Positions 1 to 7,027 of a stretch of 64,000 nucleotides of DNA are shown piece after piece. Position 1 is the first letter of the stretch; each line of letters begins with the position of its first letter. Source of the DNA: Salininema proteolyticum (lineage in GTDB: Bacteria > Actinomycetota > Actinomycetes > Mycobacteriales > Micromonosporaceae); assembly GCF_042685645.1 (NCBI RefSeq), contig NZ_JBHUNX010000001.1, forward strand, positions 1,116,001 to 1,180,000, in the 5' to 3' direction. Both the position numbers and the translations under genes were made by a program. The notes below the pieces were generated by a model. It had not been told where the DNA came from, did not search any database, and saw nothing but the letters and a program-made list of their open reading frames with translations.

Positions 1-16
1 TATGATCTAGTCGTAT

Positions 17-30
17 GATTGTCAACAATC
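17..30. promoter_or_regulatory. Operator 1, probable GntR/FCD binding site
   Basis: GATTGTCAACAATC is an inverted repeat (GATTGT, two bases, ACAATC) lying 53 nt upstream of the first isomerase gene. The same 12-base core recurs before the second isomerase gene and in the divergent dehydrogenase/aminotransferase promoter. TTGT-N2-3-ACAA palindromes are typical targets of FadR-type (FCD) GntR regulators, and one such regulator is encoded at 1621-2292. Binding itself is inferred. Confidence 0.75.
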
Positions 31-82
31 CGAGGATTCGCCCCCGGAGGTCACTTCCGTCGAGTTCACCGGAGGCTGTGCC

Positions 83-832
83 TTGGATTTGACTAAACTC
101 GATTTCCTTGAAGTCGACGGCCCGCTGGCTCAGCGGGGAATCGGCGTGATCGCCCCGTTCGACCTGGCCCTTGAGCGAGAGCTGTGGCGTTGGGTGCCGA
201 TGGAGGTATCGCTGCACCTGGCGCGAACGCCGTATGATCCGCTGCCTGTCAGCATCGACATGGCCCGGCTGGTCAGCGACAGCAGGCACATCGCCACGGC
301 CACGCGGGACGTGCTGGCCGTGGAGCCCGAGGTCGTCGCCTACCTGTGCTCGTCGGGCAGCTTCGTCAACGGGGTCGCCTACGAGCGTTCGCTGGTCAAG
401 GCGATCTGCGACGCCGGCGCGCCGGCCGCGGTGACCACCTCGGGCGCGTTGGCCGAAGTGCTGCAGCAGCTCGACGTCCAGCGGATCTCGGTGCTGACGC
501 CGTACGACGCCGACTTGACGGCCAAGCTGCACGACTTCCTCGCCGAGCTGGGCGTGGAGACGCTCTCCAGCGATCACCTCGGTCTCGGCGGCGGCATCTG
601 GAAGGTCGGCTACCGCACCATCGCCGAACGGATCATCGCGGCCGACCATCCCGACGCCGAGGCCATATTCGTCTCGTGCACCAACCTGCCGACGTACGAC
701 CTGATCGAGCCCCTCGAGTCCGCGCTCGGCAAGCCGGTCCTCACCGCCAACCAGCTCACCATGTGGGCCTCTCTCAAGCGGATGAACCTCCCGAAGGTCG
801 GCCCGGGGGAGTGGCTGCGCGACGTTACGTGA
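83..832 (+). CDS. Maleate cis-trans isomerase / EutA-like Asp/Glu-racemase-superfamily enzyme (first copy)
   Basis: A 249-residue cofactor-independent enzyme of the Asp/Glu racemase superfamily, in the branch holding maleate isomerase, arylmalonate decarboxylase and the ectoine-utilisation protein EutA. The two catalytic cysteines are visible: Cys89 in CSSGSF and Cys199 in SCTNLPTYDLIE, one per half of the pseudo-symmetric fold. The C-terminal GKPVLTANQ stretch is also typical. The start is TTG, chosen because GGAGG at 71-75 lies seven bases before it and no ATG/GTG is in frame nearby. A second family member follows 42 nt downstream under the same operator type. Reaction: cis-trans isomerisation or racemisation of a small dicarboxylate. 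The true substrate cannot be read from sequence. Confidence 0.82.
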   Translation: MDLTKLDFLEVDGPLAQRGIGVIAPFDLALERELWRWVPMEVSLHLARTPYDPLPVSIDMARLVSDSRHIATATRDVLAVEPEVVAYLCSSGSFVNGVAYERSLVKAICDAGAPAAVTTSGALAEVLQQLDVQRISVLTPYDADLTAKLHDFLAELGVETLSSDHLGLGGGIWKVGYRTIAERIIAADHPDAEAIFVSCTNLPTYDLIEPLESALGKPVLTANQLTMWASLKRMNLPKVGPGEWLRDVT

Positions 833-845
833 AACGATCTTGTAT

Positions 846-859
846 TATTGTCGACAATA
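846..859. promoter_or_regulatory. Operator 2, perfect 14-bp palindrome before the second isomerase
   Basis: TATTGTCGACAATA is a perfect palindrome. It sits between the stop codon of the first isomerase and the Shine-Dalgarno of the second, and shares the core ATTGTCRACAAT with operators 1 and 3. A repressor here could block an internal promoter or transcript elongation into the isomerase-2/gntR pair, giving autoregulation of the GntR gene. Confidence 0.78.
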
Positions 860-874
860 CAGGTGGAGGAGCTT

Positions 875-1696
875 ATGACGACTATCGGCATGGTCTACCC
901 CGATCACGCGGCCGAGGACGACTACCCGCTCGCGGAAAAGCTGCTCGGCCCCGACCTGAGGCTTCCCGTCGCGCACATCTACGGGACCGATCTGCACGCG
1001 GTCCCCGAACTGCTCGACCTCGGGGCCCCGCACCGGCTGGCCGAAGGCGCGCGGCTGTTGGCCGGACACGACCCGGAGGCCGTCATGTGGGCCTGCACCA
1101 GCGGCAGCTTCGTCTACGGCTGGCAGGGCGCCGCCGAGCAGGTGGCGGGACTGTCCGAGGCGGCGGGCGGGCTGCCCGCCTCGAGCACCTCCTTCGCGTT
1201 CGTGCACGCCGCGCGGGCGCTGCGGGCGCGCAGGGTCGCCGTGGTCGCGAGCTACCCCGGCGACGTCGCCGCGCTGTTCGCGGGGTTCCTCGCCGCGGGA
1301 GGCATAGAGGTCGCCGCGATGTCCAGCCACGACATCGACACCGCCGCCGCGGTCGGCAACATGACCCCGGAGGCCGTCACCGCTCTGGCGATCGAGTACG
1401 ACCGGCCCGGCACCGACGCTCTGCTGGTCCCGGACACCGCGATGCGCACCCTCGCCCTGGTGAACACACTGGAAGAACGCATCGGCAAGCCGGTGCTCAC
1501 CGCCAATCAGGTGACCATCTGGGAAGGCCTGCGCCTGGCGGGGTCGTCGGCGACGTCGGACTCGCTCGGCTCGCTGTTTCGCGTCCCGCCCGGGGAAGCC
1601 GCAGTAGGAGGCGAATTACCATGGACATCGCCGGCATCGAACCGGTCGACCGGGAATCGACGGCGGGCATCATCGCCGACCGGCTCCGCGAAGTGA
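875..1696 (+). CDS. Maleate cis-trans isomerase / EutA-like enzyme (second copy)
   Basis: A paralogue of the preceding enzyme, 273 residues from ATG 875, which follows GGAGGA at 865-870. An upstream in-frame TTG at 848 lies inside operator 2 and is unlikely. Family landmarks are the first catalytic cysteine in WACTSGSF and the GKPVLTANQVTIWEGLRLAG C-terminal signature. The position of the second cysteine is occupied by DTAMRTL, so the canonical CTN motif of the first copy is lost. The last ~25 codons, after SLGSLFR, do not look family-like and overlap the start of the GntR gene by 76 nt, so the natural end may be earlier or a frameshift may have occurred. Two non-identical isomerases side by side suggest two distinct steps, or a hetero-oligomer with one impaired subunit. 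Confidence 0.75.
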   Translation: MTTIGMVYPDHAAEDDYPLAEKLLGPDLRLPVAHIYGTDLHAVPELLDLGAPHRLAEGARLLAGHDPEAVMWACTSGSFVYGWQGAAEQVAGLSEAAGGLPASSTSFAFVHAARALRARRVAVVASYPGDVAALFAGFLAAGGIEVAAMSSHDIDTAAAVGNMTPEAVTALAIEYDRPGTDALLVPDTAMRTLALVNTLEERIGKPVLTANQVTIWEGLRLAGSSATSDSLGSLFRVPPGEAAVGGELPWTSPASNRSTGNRRRASSPTGSAK

Positions 1697-2292
1697 TCAT
1701 GAACGGCTCGCTGCCGCCGGGAACCCAGCTCGGCGAGGCCGAGCTGGCGCGCCGCTTCAACGTGTCGAGGGGCCCTCTGCGGGAGGCGATGCAGCGGCTG
1801 GTGTCCGAGGGCCTGCTGCGCAGTGAACGGTACCGCGGGCTGTTCGTGATCGACCTCGAACCCGGCGATGTGCGCGACATCTACACCGCGCGCACCGCGA
1901 TCGAACGGGCCGCCGTGATCGAGGTGATGAACGGCGACCGCGAGCGAACGGCCGCGCTCCTCGACGAGGCGGTGTCGGCGATGGTCGCGGCCGCCGAGGA
2001 CGACGACCCGACCGCGCTGTCCGACGCGGACCTGCGCTTCCACGAGGTCCTCATCGGAGCCTCGGGCAGCAGGCGGCTGGCCCGGATGGCACGCGTCCTG
2101 CTCACCGAGACCAGGATGTGCCTTTCGCTGCTCCAGACCACGTACCAGCGGGTCGACGAAAGGGTGGTCGAGCACCGCCGGATCACCAAGGCCATCCGGG
2201 ACGGCGACACGGAGGCGGTCCTGGCCCTGCTGGAAGACCACATGGAGGACGCCGTCGGCCGCCTGGCACCGGGGACGACGCTCCGCGGCTAA
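1621..2292 (+). CDS. GntR-family regulator, FCD (FadR-like) subfamily
   Basis: 223 residues. An N-terminal winged helix (about residues 12-77) contains ELARRFNVSRGPLREAMQRL, the GntR recognition-helix signature. The C-terminal all-helical FCD ligand domain (about 85-215) carries the metal/ligand motif residues of DxxFH and a later ExxxIxxAI...H helix. FCD members usually sense a small carboxylate that is substrate or intermediate of the pathway they control. The gene is co-directional with and overlaps isomerase 2, and three identical-core palindromes flank the cluster, so it is the obvious local repressor and probably autoregulated. ATG 1621 is preceded by AGGAGG at 1605-1610 with good spacing. 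Confidence 0.88.
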   Translation: MDIAGIEPVDRESTAGIIADRLREVIMNGSLPPGTQLGEAELARRFNVSRGPLREAMQRLVSEGLLRSERYRGLFVIDLEPGDVRDIYTARTAIERAAVIEVMNGDRERTAALLDEAVSAMVAAAEDDDPTALSDADLRFHEVLIGASGSRRLARMARVLLTETRMCLSLLQTTYQRVDERVVEHRRITKAIRDGDTEAVLALLEDHMEDAVGRLAPGTTLRG

Positions 2293-2509
2293 GTGGCTAG
2301 GTGTCCGCTCAGCTGCTCCACAGGGCGTCATCTCGCACCGATCCTGTCGGCGGATGGGCGGAAGCCCTATCGGCCGCCACGATCGGCACGATCTAACGCA
2401 CTGTGAACCACCTGGGCTCCTTCCAGCTCCCACGCCGCGACGCAAGCGCGCGGCTCTACCAAGACCTGACCAGTTACGCGAGGTCTCTCCGGCGCGGTGC
2501 CGCCACGCC

Positions 2510-3568
2510 TCATCTGAGCGCGGCCGCGATCGCCGAGCCGAGTGCGGCCGTGGTGCCCGAACCGCCGAGGTCCGGAGTGACGGCGGACCGTTCGGCCAGC
2601 ACGTCCGACACGGCCCGGTCCACAGCCCGCGCCGCCTCGGCCTCACCCAGGTGCTCCAGCATCATCGCCCCCGCCAGCACCTGGGCCACCGGATTGGCGA
2701 TGCCCTTCCCCGCGATGTCCGGCGCGCTGCCGTGCACCGCCTCGAACATGGAGGGGTGATCGCCCGGCGGGTTGACATTGCCCGACGGCGCCAGCCCGAG
2801 GCCGCCGGTCACCGCGGCGGCGAGATCGGAGAGGACGTCGCCGAACAGGTTCGAGCCCACCACCACGTCCAGCCGCTCGGGATGCTGCACCATCCGCGCG
2901 GCGAGCGCGTCCACATGGCATTGTTCACTATAGATATCCGGGTACCCGGCCGCGACTTCGGCGAAGATCTCGTCCCAGAACGGCATCGAGTGGATCAGCC
3001 CGTTCGACTTGGTCGCCGAGCACACCCGCCCGGACCGCTCCCCGGCGAGCTCGAAGGCGAAGCGGACGACCCGCTCGACGCCGACCCTGGTGAACACCGA
3101 CTCCTGAATCGCGAACTCGCCCGGCTGACCGGCGTTGTGCCGCCCGCCGATCGCCGAGTACTCGCCCTCGGAGTTCTCCCGCACGATCACCATCTCCAGT
3201 TCCTCGGCGGTGCGGCCGGCCAGCGGGCTCTCCACGCCCGGCAGCAGCCGCACCGGCCGCAGGTTCACGTACTGCGCGAACGCCCGACGCACCGGGATCA
3301 GCAGGCCCCACAGGGACACGTGGTCCGGCACGCCGGGGAACCCGACCGCGCCGAGCAGGATCCCGTCGAACGCCGACAGCCGCTCGATGCCGTCCGGCGG
3401 CATCATCGAGCCGGTTCGGGTGTATCGCTCGCAGCTCCAGTCGAACTCCGTCCACTCCAGGCCGAACCCGTGCCGCTCGGCGGCTCGGTCCAGTACCTTC
3501 CGCGCCTCGGCGGTGACGTCGACTCCGATGCCGTCGCCGGGAATGCTCGCTATGCGGTGGATCTTCAC
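2510..3568 (-). CDS. Tartrate dehydrogenase/D-malate dehydrogenase (decarboxylating)-like, isocitrate/isopropylmalate dehydrogenase family
   Basis: 352 residues. The family of NAD-dependent beta-decarboxylating dehydrogenases (LeuB, TtuC, DmlA) is shown by IPGDGIG near the N-terminus, the RPVRLLPG substrate-arginine region, RENSEGEYS, the catalytic-lysine segment ATKSN, and the Mg-binding aspartates of SNLFGDVLSDLAAA. EAVHGSAPDIAGKG binds NAD. The pattern is closer to tartrate/D-malate dehydrogenases than to LeuB, judged by the ENSEGEYSAIGG and absence of leucine-biosynthesis neighbours. The start is GTG 3568, overlapping the aldehyde dehydrogenase stop in a GTGA coupling. It likely oxidises and decarboxylates a 2-hydroxy-dicarboxylate such as D-malate or a homologue. 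The exact substrate is open. Confidence 0.83.
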   Translation of the reverse strand: MKIHRIASIPGDGIGVDVTAEARKVLDRAAERHGFGLEWTEFDWSCERYTRTGSMMPPDGIERLSAFDGILLGAVGFPGVPDHVSLWGLLIPVRRAFAQYVNLRPVRLLPGVESPLAGRTAEELEMVIVRENSEGEYSAIGGRHNAGQPGEFAIQESVFTRVGVERVVRFAFELAGERSGRVCSATKSNGLIHSMPFWDEIFAEVAAGYPDIYSEQCHVDALAARMVQHPERLDVVVGSNLFGDVLSDLAAAVTGGLGLAPSGNVNPPGDHPSMFEAVHGSAPDIAGKGIANPVAQVLAGAMMLEHLGEAEAARAVDRAVSDVLAERSAVTPDLGGSGTTAALGSAIAAALR

Positions 3569-5022
3569 AAGGCCACCGCGATGTACTTGGTCTCCAGGAA
3601 CTCGTCGATGCCGACGGTGCCTCCCTCGCGGCCGAGGCCCGACTGCTTGACCCCGCCGAACGGCGCCGCCGGGTTGGACACGATGCCCTGGTTCAGTCCG
3701 ACCATCCCGGCCTCCAGCCGCTCGGCGACTCGCAGCGCGCGCTTGACGTCGCTGGTGTAGAGGTAGCTGACCAGGCCGTACTCGGTGTCGTTGGCGACGC
3801 GGACCGCTTCGTCCTCGGTGTCGAACACCGAGATCGGGGCGACCGGTCCGAAGATCTCCTCCTGGCCCATCCGGGCGTCGGGCGGCACGTCGGCCAGCAC
3901 CGTCGGGCGGTAGAAGTGGCCCGGTCCGTCCACGGCCGAACCGCCGGTCAACACCGTGGCGCCGCGTTCTGCCGCGTCGTCGACCAGGCCGGTCACCTTC
4001 TCCACCGCCGCTTCGTCGATCAAGGGCCCGACCACGACGCCCTCCTCGGTGCCGCGCCCGATCGGCTGCTCGGCCATCCGCTCGGCCATCCGGCGGGCGA
4101 ACTCCTCGGCCACGTCCCGCTGTACGTAGAACCGGTTGGCGGCGGTGCACGCCTCGCCGATGTTGCGCATCTTGGCCAGCATCGCTCCGTCGAGGGCCGC
4201 GTCCAGGTCGGCGTCGGCGAAGACGAGGAACGGGGCGTTGCCCCCCAGCTCCATCGACGTGCGCAGCACCTTCTCCGAGCACTGCTCGAGCAGCTTGCGG
4301 CCGACCGCGGTCGAACCGGTGAAGGACAGCTTGCGCGCCCGGCCATCCCGGATCAGCGGCTCCATGACGCCGCCCGAGTCGGTGGTGGTGAGGACGTTGA
4401 GGACGCCGTCCGGCAGCCCGGCGTCGGCGAGGATCCGGGCGAGCGCGAGCATGCACAGCGGGGTCTGCGAGGCGGGTTTGATCACCGAGGTGCAGCCGGC
4501 CGCGATCGCCGGGCCGATCTTGCGCGTCCCCATGGCCATCGGGAAGTTCCACGGCGTGATCAGCAGCGAGGGTCCGACGGGCTGCTTGGCCACCAGGAAT
4601 CGGCCGGTGCCGTTCGGGGCCGTGGCGTAGCCGCCGTCGATGCGGACCGCCTCCTCCGCGAACCAGCGGAAGAACTCCGCGGCGTAGGCGATCTCGCCCC
4701 GCGCCTCGGCCAGCGGCTTGCCCATCTCCAGGGTCATCAGGAGCGCCAGCTCGTCGACCCGGGACGTCAGCTCTTGATAGGCCCGGCGCAGGATCTCGCC
4801 GCGTTCGCGCGGCGGGTGGCTCGCCCACGAATCCTGGGCGGCGACGGCGGCGTCCAGGGCCGCGACGCCGTCGGCGGGAGAGGCGTCGGCGATCTGGCAC
4901 AGCGCTTCGCCGGTGGCGGGATCGTGCACCGCGAAGGTCTTTCCCCCGTCGGCCGGAACCCATCTGCCGCCGATGAACAGCACCTTGCCGACGCCTTCGA
5001 CGACGCTGGTTTCACTTGGCAT
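3565..5022 (-). CDS. Succinate-semialdehyde dehydrogenase-like aldehyde dehydrogenase
   Basis: 485 residues, normal for the ALDH superfamily and closest in motifs to GabD/DoeC-type semialdehyde dehydrogenases. Visible catalytic set: Asn159 in ITPWNFP, Glu258 in MELGGNAPF, and Cys292 in GEACTAANR; the coenzyme loop FTGSTAVGR is also present. It would oxidise an omega-semialdehyde to a dicarboxylate with NAD(P). The gene is divergent from the aminotransferase across a 139-nt promoter region holding operator 3, and is translationally coupled (GTGA) to the decarboxylating dehydrogenase. ATG 5022 is preceded by AGGAG. In this setting it most likely consumes the product of the neighbouring aminotransferase. 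Confidence 0.87.
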   Translation of the reverse strand: MPSETSVVEGVGKVLFIGGRWVPADGGKTFAVHDPATGEALCQIADASPADGVAALDAAVAAQDSWASHPPRERGEILRRAYQELTSRVDELALLMTLEMGKPLAEARGEIAYAAEFFRWFAEEAVRIDGGYATAPNGTGRFLVAKQPVGPSLLITPWNFPMAMGTRKIGPAIAAGCTSVIKPASQTPLCMLALARILADAGLPDGVLNVLTTTDSGGVMEPLIRDGRARKLSFTGSTAVGRKLLEQCSEKVLRTSMELGGNAPFLVFADADLDAALDGAMLAKMRNIGEACTAANRFYVQRDVAEEFARRMAERMAEQPIGRGTEEGVVVGPLIDEAAVEKVTGLVDDAAERGATVLTGGSAVDGPGHFYRPTVLADVPPDARMGQEEIFGPVAPISVFDTEDEAVRVANDTEYGLVSYLYTSDVKRALRVAERLEAGMVGLNQGIVSNPAAPFGGVKQSGLGREGGTVGIDEFLETKYIAVAL

Positions 5023-5083
5023 CGGATCTCACTCCTTCCTCGCTTTCAGCGTCCCGCGGTTGCCACGCGGGCTGAAATATAAT

Positions 5084-5095
5084 ATTGTCAACAAT
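5084..5095. promoter_or_regulatory. Operator 3 in the divergent promoter region
   Basis: ATTGTCAACAAT, identical in its core to operator 1, lies almost centrally between the divergent dehydrogenase start (61 nt away) and the aminotransferase start (66 nt away). One site placed like this can repress both directions. The surrounding AATATAATATTG is unusually AT-rich for this genome, as expected for overlapping -10 elements. Confidence 0.78.
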
Positions 5096-5161
5096 CTACA
5101 ACCCAAGCCTACTCGGCTTGGCAACGCCCGAGGACGCAGCACCAGTTAGGAGCACACCGCC

Positions 5162-6415
5162 ATGGCTCAGCTCTCACCACTGCTCAAACAGGCGACGCCG
5201 GTCGTCGCCGACCACGGCGAGGGCGTCCACCTCTATGACGCCGAGGGGCGCCGTTATCTGGACTTCACCGCGGGGATCGGCGTGACGAGCACCGGCCACT
5301 GCCACCCGCGGGTGGTGCGGGCCGCTCAGGAACAGGTCGGCAAACTGATCCACGGCCAGTACACCACGGTGATGCATCAACCGCTGCTGGAGTTGACACG
5401 CCGACTGGGCGACGTGCTCCCCGCCGGGCTGGACTCGCTGTTCTTCTCCAACTCCGGCAGCGAGGCCGTCGAGGCCGCGCTGCGGCTGAGCCGGCAGGCG
5501 ACCGGCCGGCCGAACATCGTGGTCTTCCAGGGCGGCTTTCACGGCCGGACCGTAGCGGCCGCCTCGCTGACCACCTCCGGCACCCGTTTCAGCGCCGGCT
5601 TCTCGCCGCTGATGTCGGGAGTGCACATGGCGCCGTTCCCCTACGCCTACCGCTACGGCTGGGACGAGCGCACCGCCACCGAGTTCGCGCTGCGGGAACT
5701 GGACTACCTGCTCGCCACCGCGACCTCGCCCGACGAGACCGCCGCGTTCTTCATCGAACCGGTGCTGGGCGAGGGCGGCTACGTCCCGGCCAACACCGAG
5801 TTCCTCGCCGGACTCCGCCGGCGCGCCGACGAGCACGGCATCCTGCTGGTACTCGACGAGATCCAGACCGGCTTCGGACGCACCGGCGAGTTCTGGGGCC
5901 ACGACCACTTCGGCGTGCGCCCGGACATCGTGCTGATCGCCAAGGGCCTGGCCAGCGGATTCCCGCTGTCCGGCATGGCCGCGTCCGAGGAGCTGATGTC
6001 CCGCGCCTGGCCGGGTTCGCAAGGCGGCACCTACGGCGGCAACGCGGTGGCCTGCGCCGCGGCGGCCGCTACCCTGGACGTGATCCAGGAGGAGGGACTG
6101 GTCGCCAATGCCGCGGACCGCGGTCTCCAGTTGCTCGAGGGGGCGCGGCATGTCGGCGAGAAGACGCCGGTGGTCGGCGACGTCCGCGGTCTCGGCCTGA
6201 TGGTCGGCTCCGAGTTCACCACTCCGGACGGCGAGCCGGACACCGCGACCGCCCAGGCGGCGCAGAAGGAGGCCGCCGCACGAGGCCTGCTGCTGCTCAC
6301 CTGTGGCGCCCACATGAACGTGGTGCGGATGATCCCGCCGCTGATCGTAGACGCCGCGCAGGTCGACGAGGCGCTCGACATCTGGTCCGAGGTCCTGGCC
6401 TCGGTCGTCGAGTAG
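5162..6415 (+). CDS. Class III aminotransferase (4-aminobutyrate/diaminobutyrate transaminase type)
   Basis: 417 residues, a fold-type I PLP enzyme of the GabT/DoeD/OAT group. PLP-binding features: SNSGSEAVEAALRL phosphate loop near residue 97, Asp232 in LDEIQTGFGRTG, and the Schiff-base Lys261 in IAKGLASGFPL. It would transfer an omega-amino group to 2-oxoglutarate or pyruvate and give a semialdehyde, feeding the divergent aldehyde dehydrogenase. ATG 5162 follows TAGGAG. It is divergent from the dehydrogenase pair and 12 nt ahead of the DUF3830 gene, so these two form one transcript. GabT itself, a diaminobutyrate transaminase of ectoine breakdown, or a beta-amino-acid transaminase are all possible. 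Confidence 0.87.
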   Translation: MAQLSPLLKQATPVVADHGEGVHLYDAEGRRYLDFTAGIGVTSTGHCHPRVVRAAQEQVGKLIHGQYTTVMHQPLLELTRRLGDVLPAGLDSLFFSNSGSEAVEAALRLSRQATGRPNIVVFQGGFHGRTVAAASLTTSGTRFSAGFSPLMSGVHMAPFPYAYRYGWDERTATEFALRELDYLLATATSPDETAAFFIEPVLGEGGYVPANTEFLAGLRRRADEHGILLVLDEIQTGFGRTGEFWGHDHFGVRPDIVLIAKGLASGFPLSGMAASEELMSRAWPGSQGGTYGGNAVACAAAAATLDVIQEEGLVANAADRGLQLLEGARHVGEKTPVVGDVRGLGLMVGSEFTTPDGEPDTATAQAAQKEAAARGLLLLTCGAHMNVVRMIPPLIVDAAQVDEALDIWSEVLASVVE

Positions 6416-6427
6416 AGAGGCTCCACT

Positions 6428-6928
6428 ATGGCTCGTCATATCACGATCACCCTGGAGAAGCGGGGCGTGTCCTGCCGCGCCGCACTGCTGGAGGCCGAGG
6501 CCCCGCGCACCTGCGCCGCGGTGTGGGACGCCCTGCCGCAGAGCGGCGCCGCCTACCACGCCAAGTACGCCCGCAACGAGGTGTACACGCTGGTGCCGCC
6601 GTTCGCCGATCCCAAGGTCGGAATGGAGAACCCCACGGTCACTCCGATTCCCGGCGACGTGGTGTACTTCGGATTCGAGGCCTGGCAGATCGGCAATCCC
6701 GCCTACGGCTACGACGAGGGCAGTGAGGCGCACGGCAATCAGGGCGCCACCGACCTGGCGATCTTCTACGGCCGGAACAACCTGCTGATCAACGGCGACG
6801 CGGGCTGGGTGCCCGGCAACGTGTTCGCGACCATCGTGGAAGGGCTGCCGGAGATGGCCGCCGCCGCGCAAGACCTCTGGCTGCGCGGCGTCGAAGGCGA
6901 GACCCTGTCCTTCGCCAGAGCGCAGTGA
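6428..6928 (+). CDS. DUF3830-family, cyclophilin-like protein
   Basis: 166 residues, recognised as the DUF3830 family by the pattern of a short beta-rich protein with CAAVWDALPQSGAAYHAKYA, PGDVVYFGF and the terminal GWVPGNVFATIVEGL. The family has a cyclophilin-like barrel and no assigned reaction. From general knowledge it recurs beside amidohydrolases, racemases and maleate isomerases in catabolic clusters, which fits this location. The gene follows the aminotransferase by 12 nt with GAGAGG before its ATG, so it is very probably co-transcribed. It may bind or hydrolyse a small cyclic or carboxylated intermediate; that is inference. No signal peptide or membrane segment is visible. Confidence 0.8.
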   Translation: MARHITITLEKRGVSCRAALLEAEAPRTCAAVWDALPQSGAAYHAKYARNEVYTLVPPFADPKVGMENPTVTPIPGDVVYFGFEAWQIGNPAYGYDEGSEAHGNQGATDLAIFYGRNNLLINGDAGWVPGNVFATIVEGLPEMAAAAQDLWLRGVEGETLSFARAQ

Positions 6929-7027
6929 GCTTCTCCGGGGAAAGCGAACGAGCGGCCGCAGTTGCTCCGGGCGATCGGTCCGGTCGTGCGGTCATCGCTT
7001 GTCGCCCGCCCCGGATAGCGTGGTTCC

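Noticed and set aside
848..874. TTG 848 as start of the second isomerase
   Set aside because: It lies within the palindromic operator and has no ribosome site; ATG 875 has GGAGGA at proper distance.
2510..4963. A single long minus-strand frame of about 817 codons across the dehydrogenase and part of the aldehyde dehydrogenase
   Set aside because: Only its last 352 codons have family character. The earlier part is a G/C-driven shadow of the aldehyde dehydrogenase, which is clear in another frame with its own catalytic residues.
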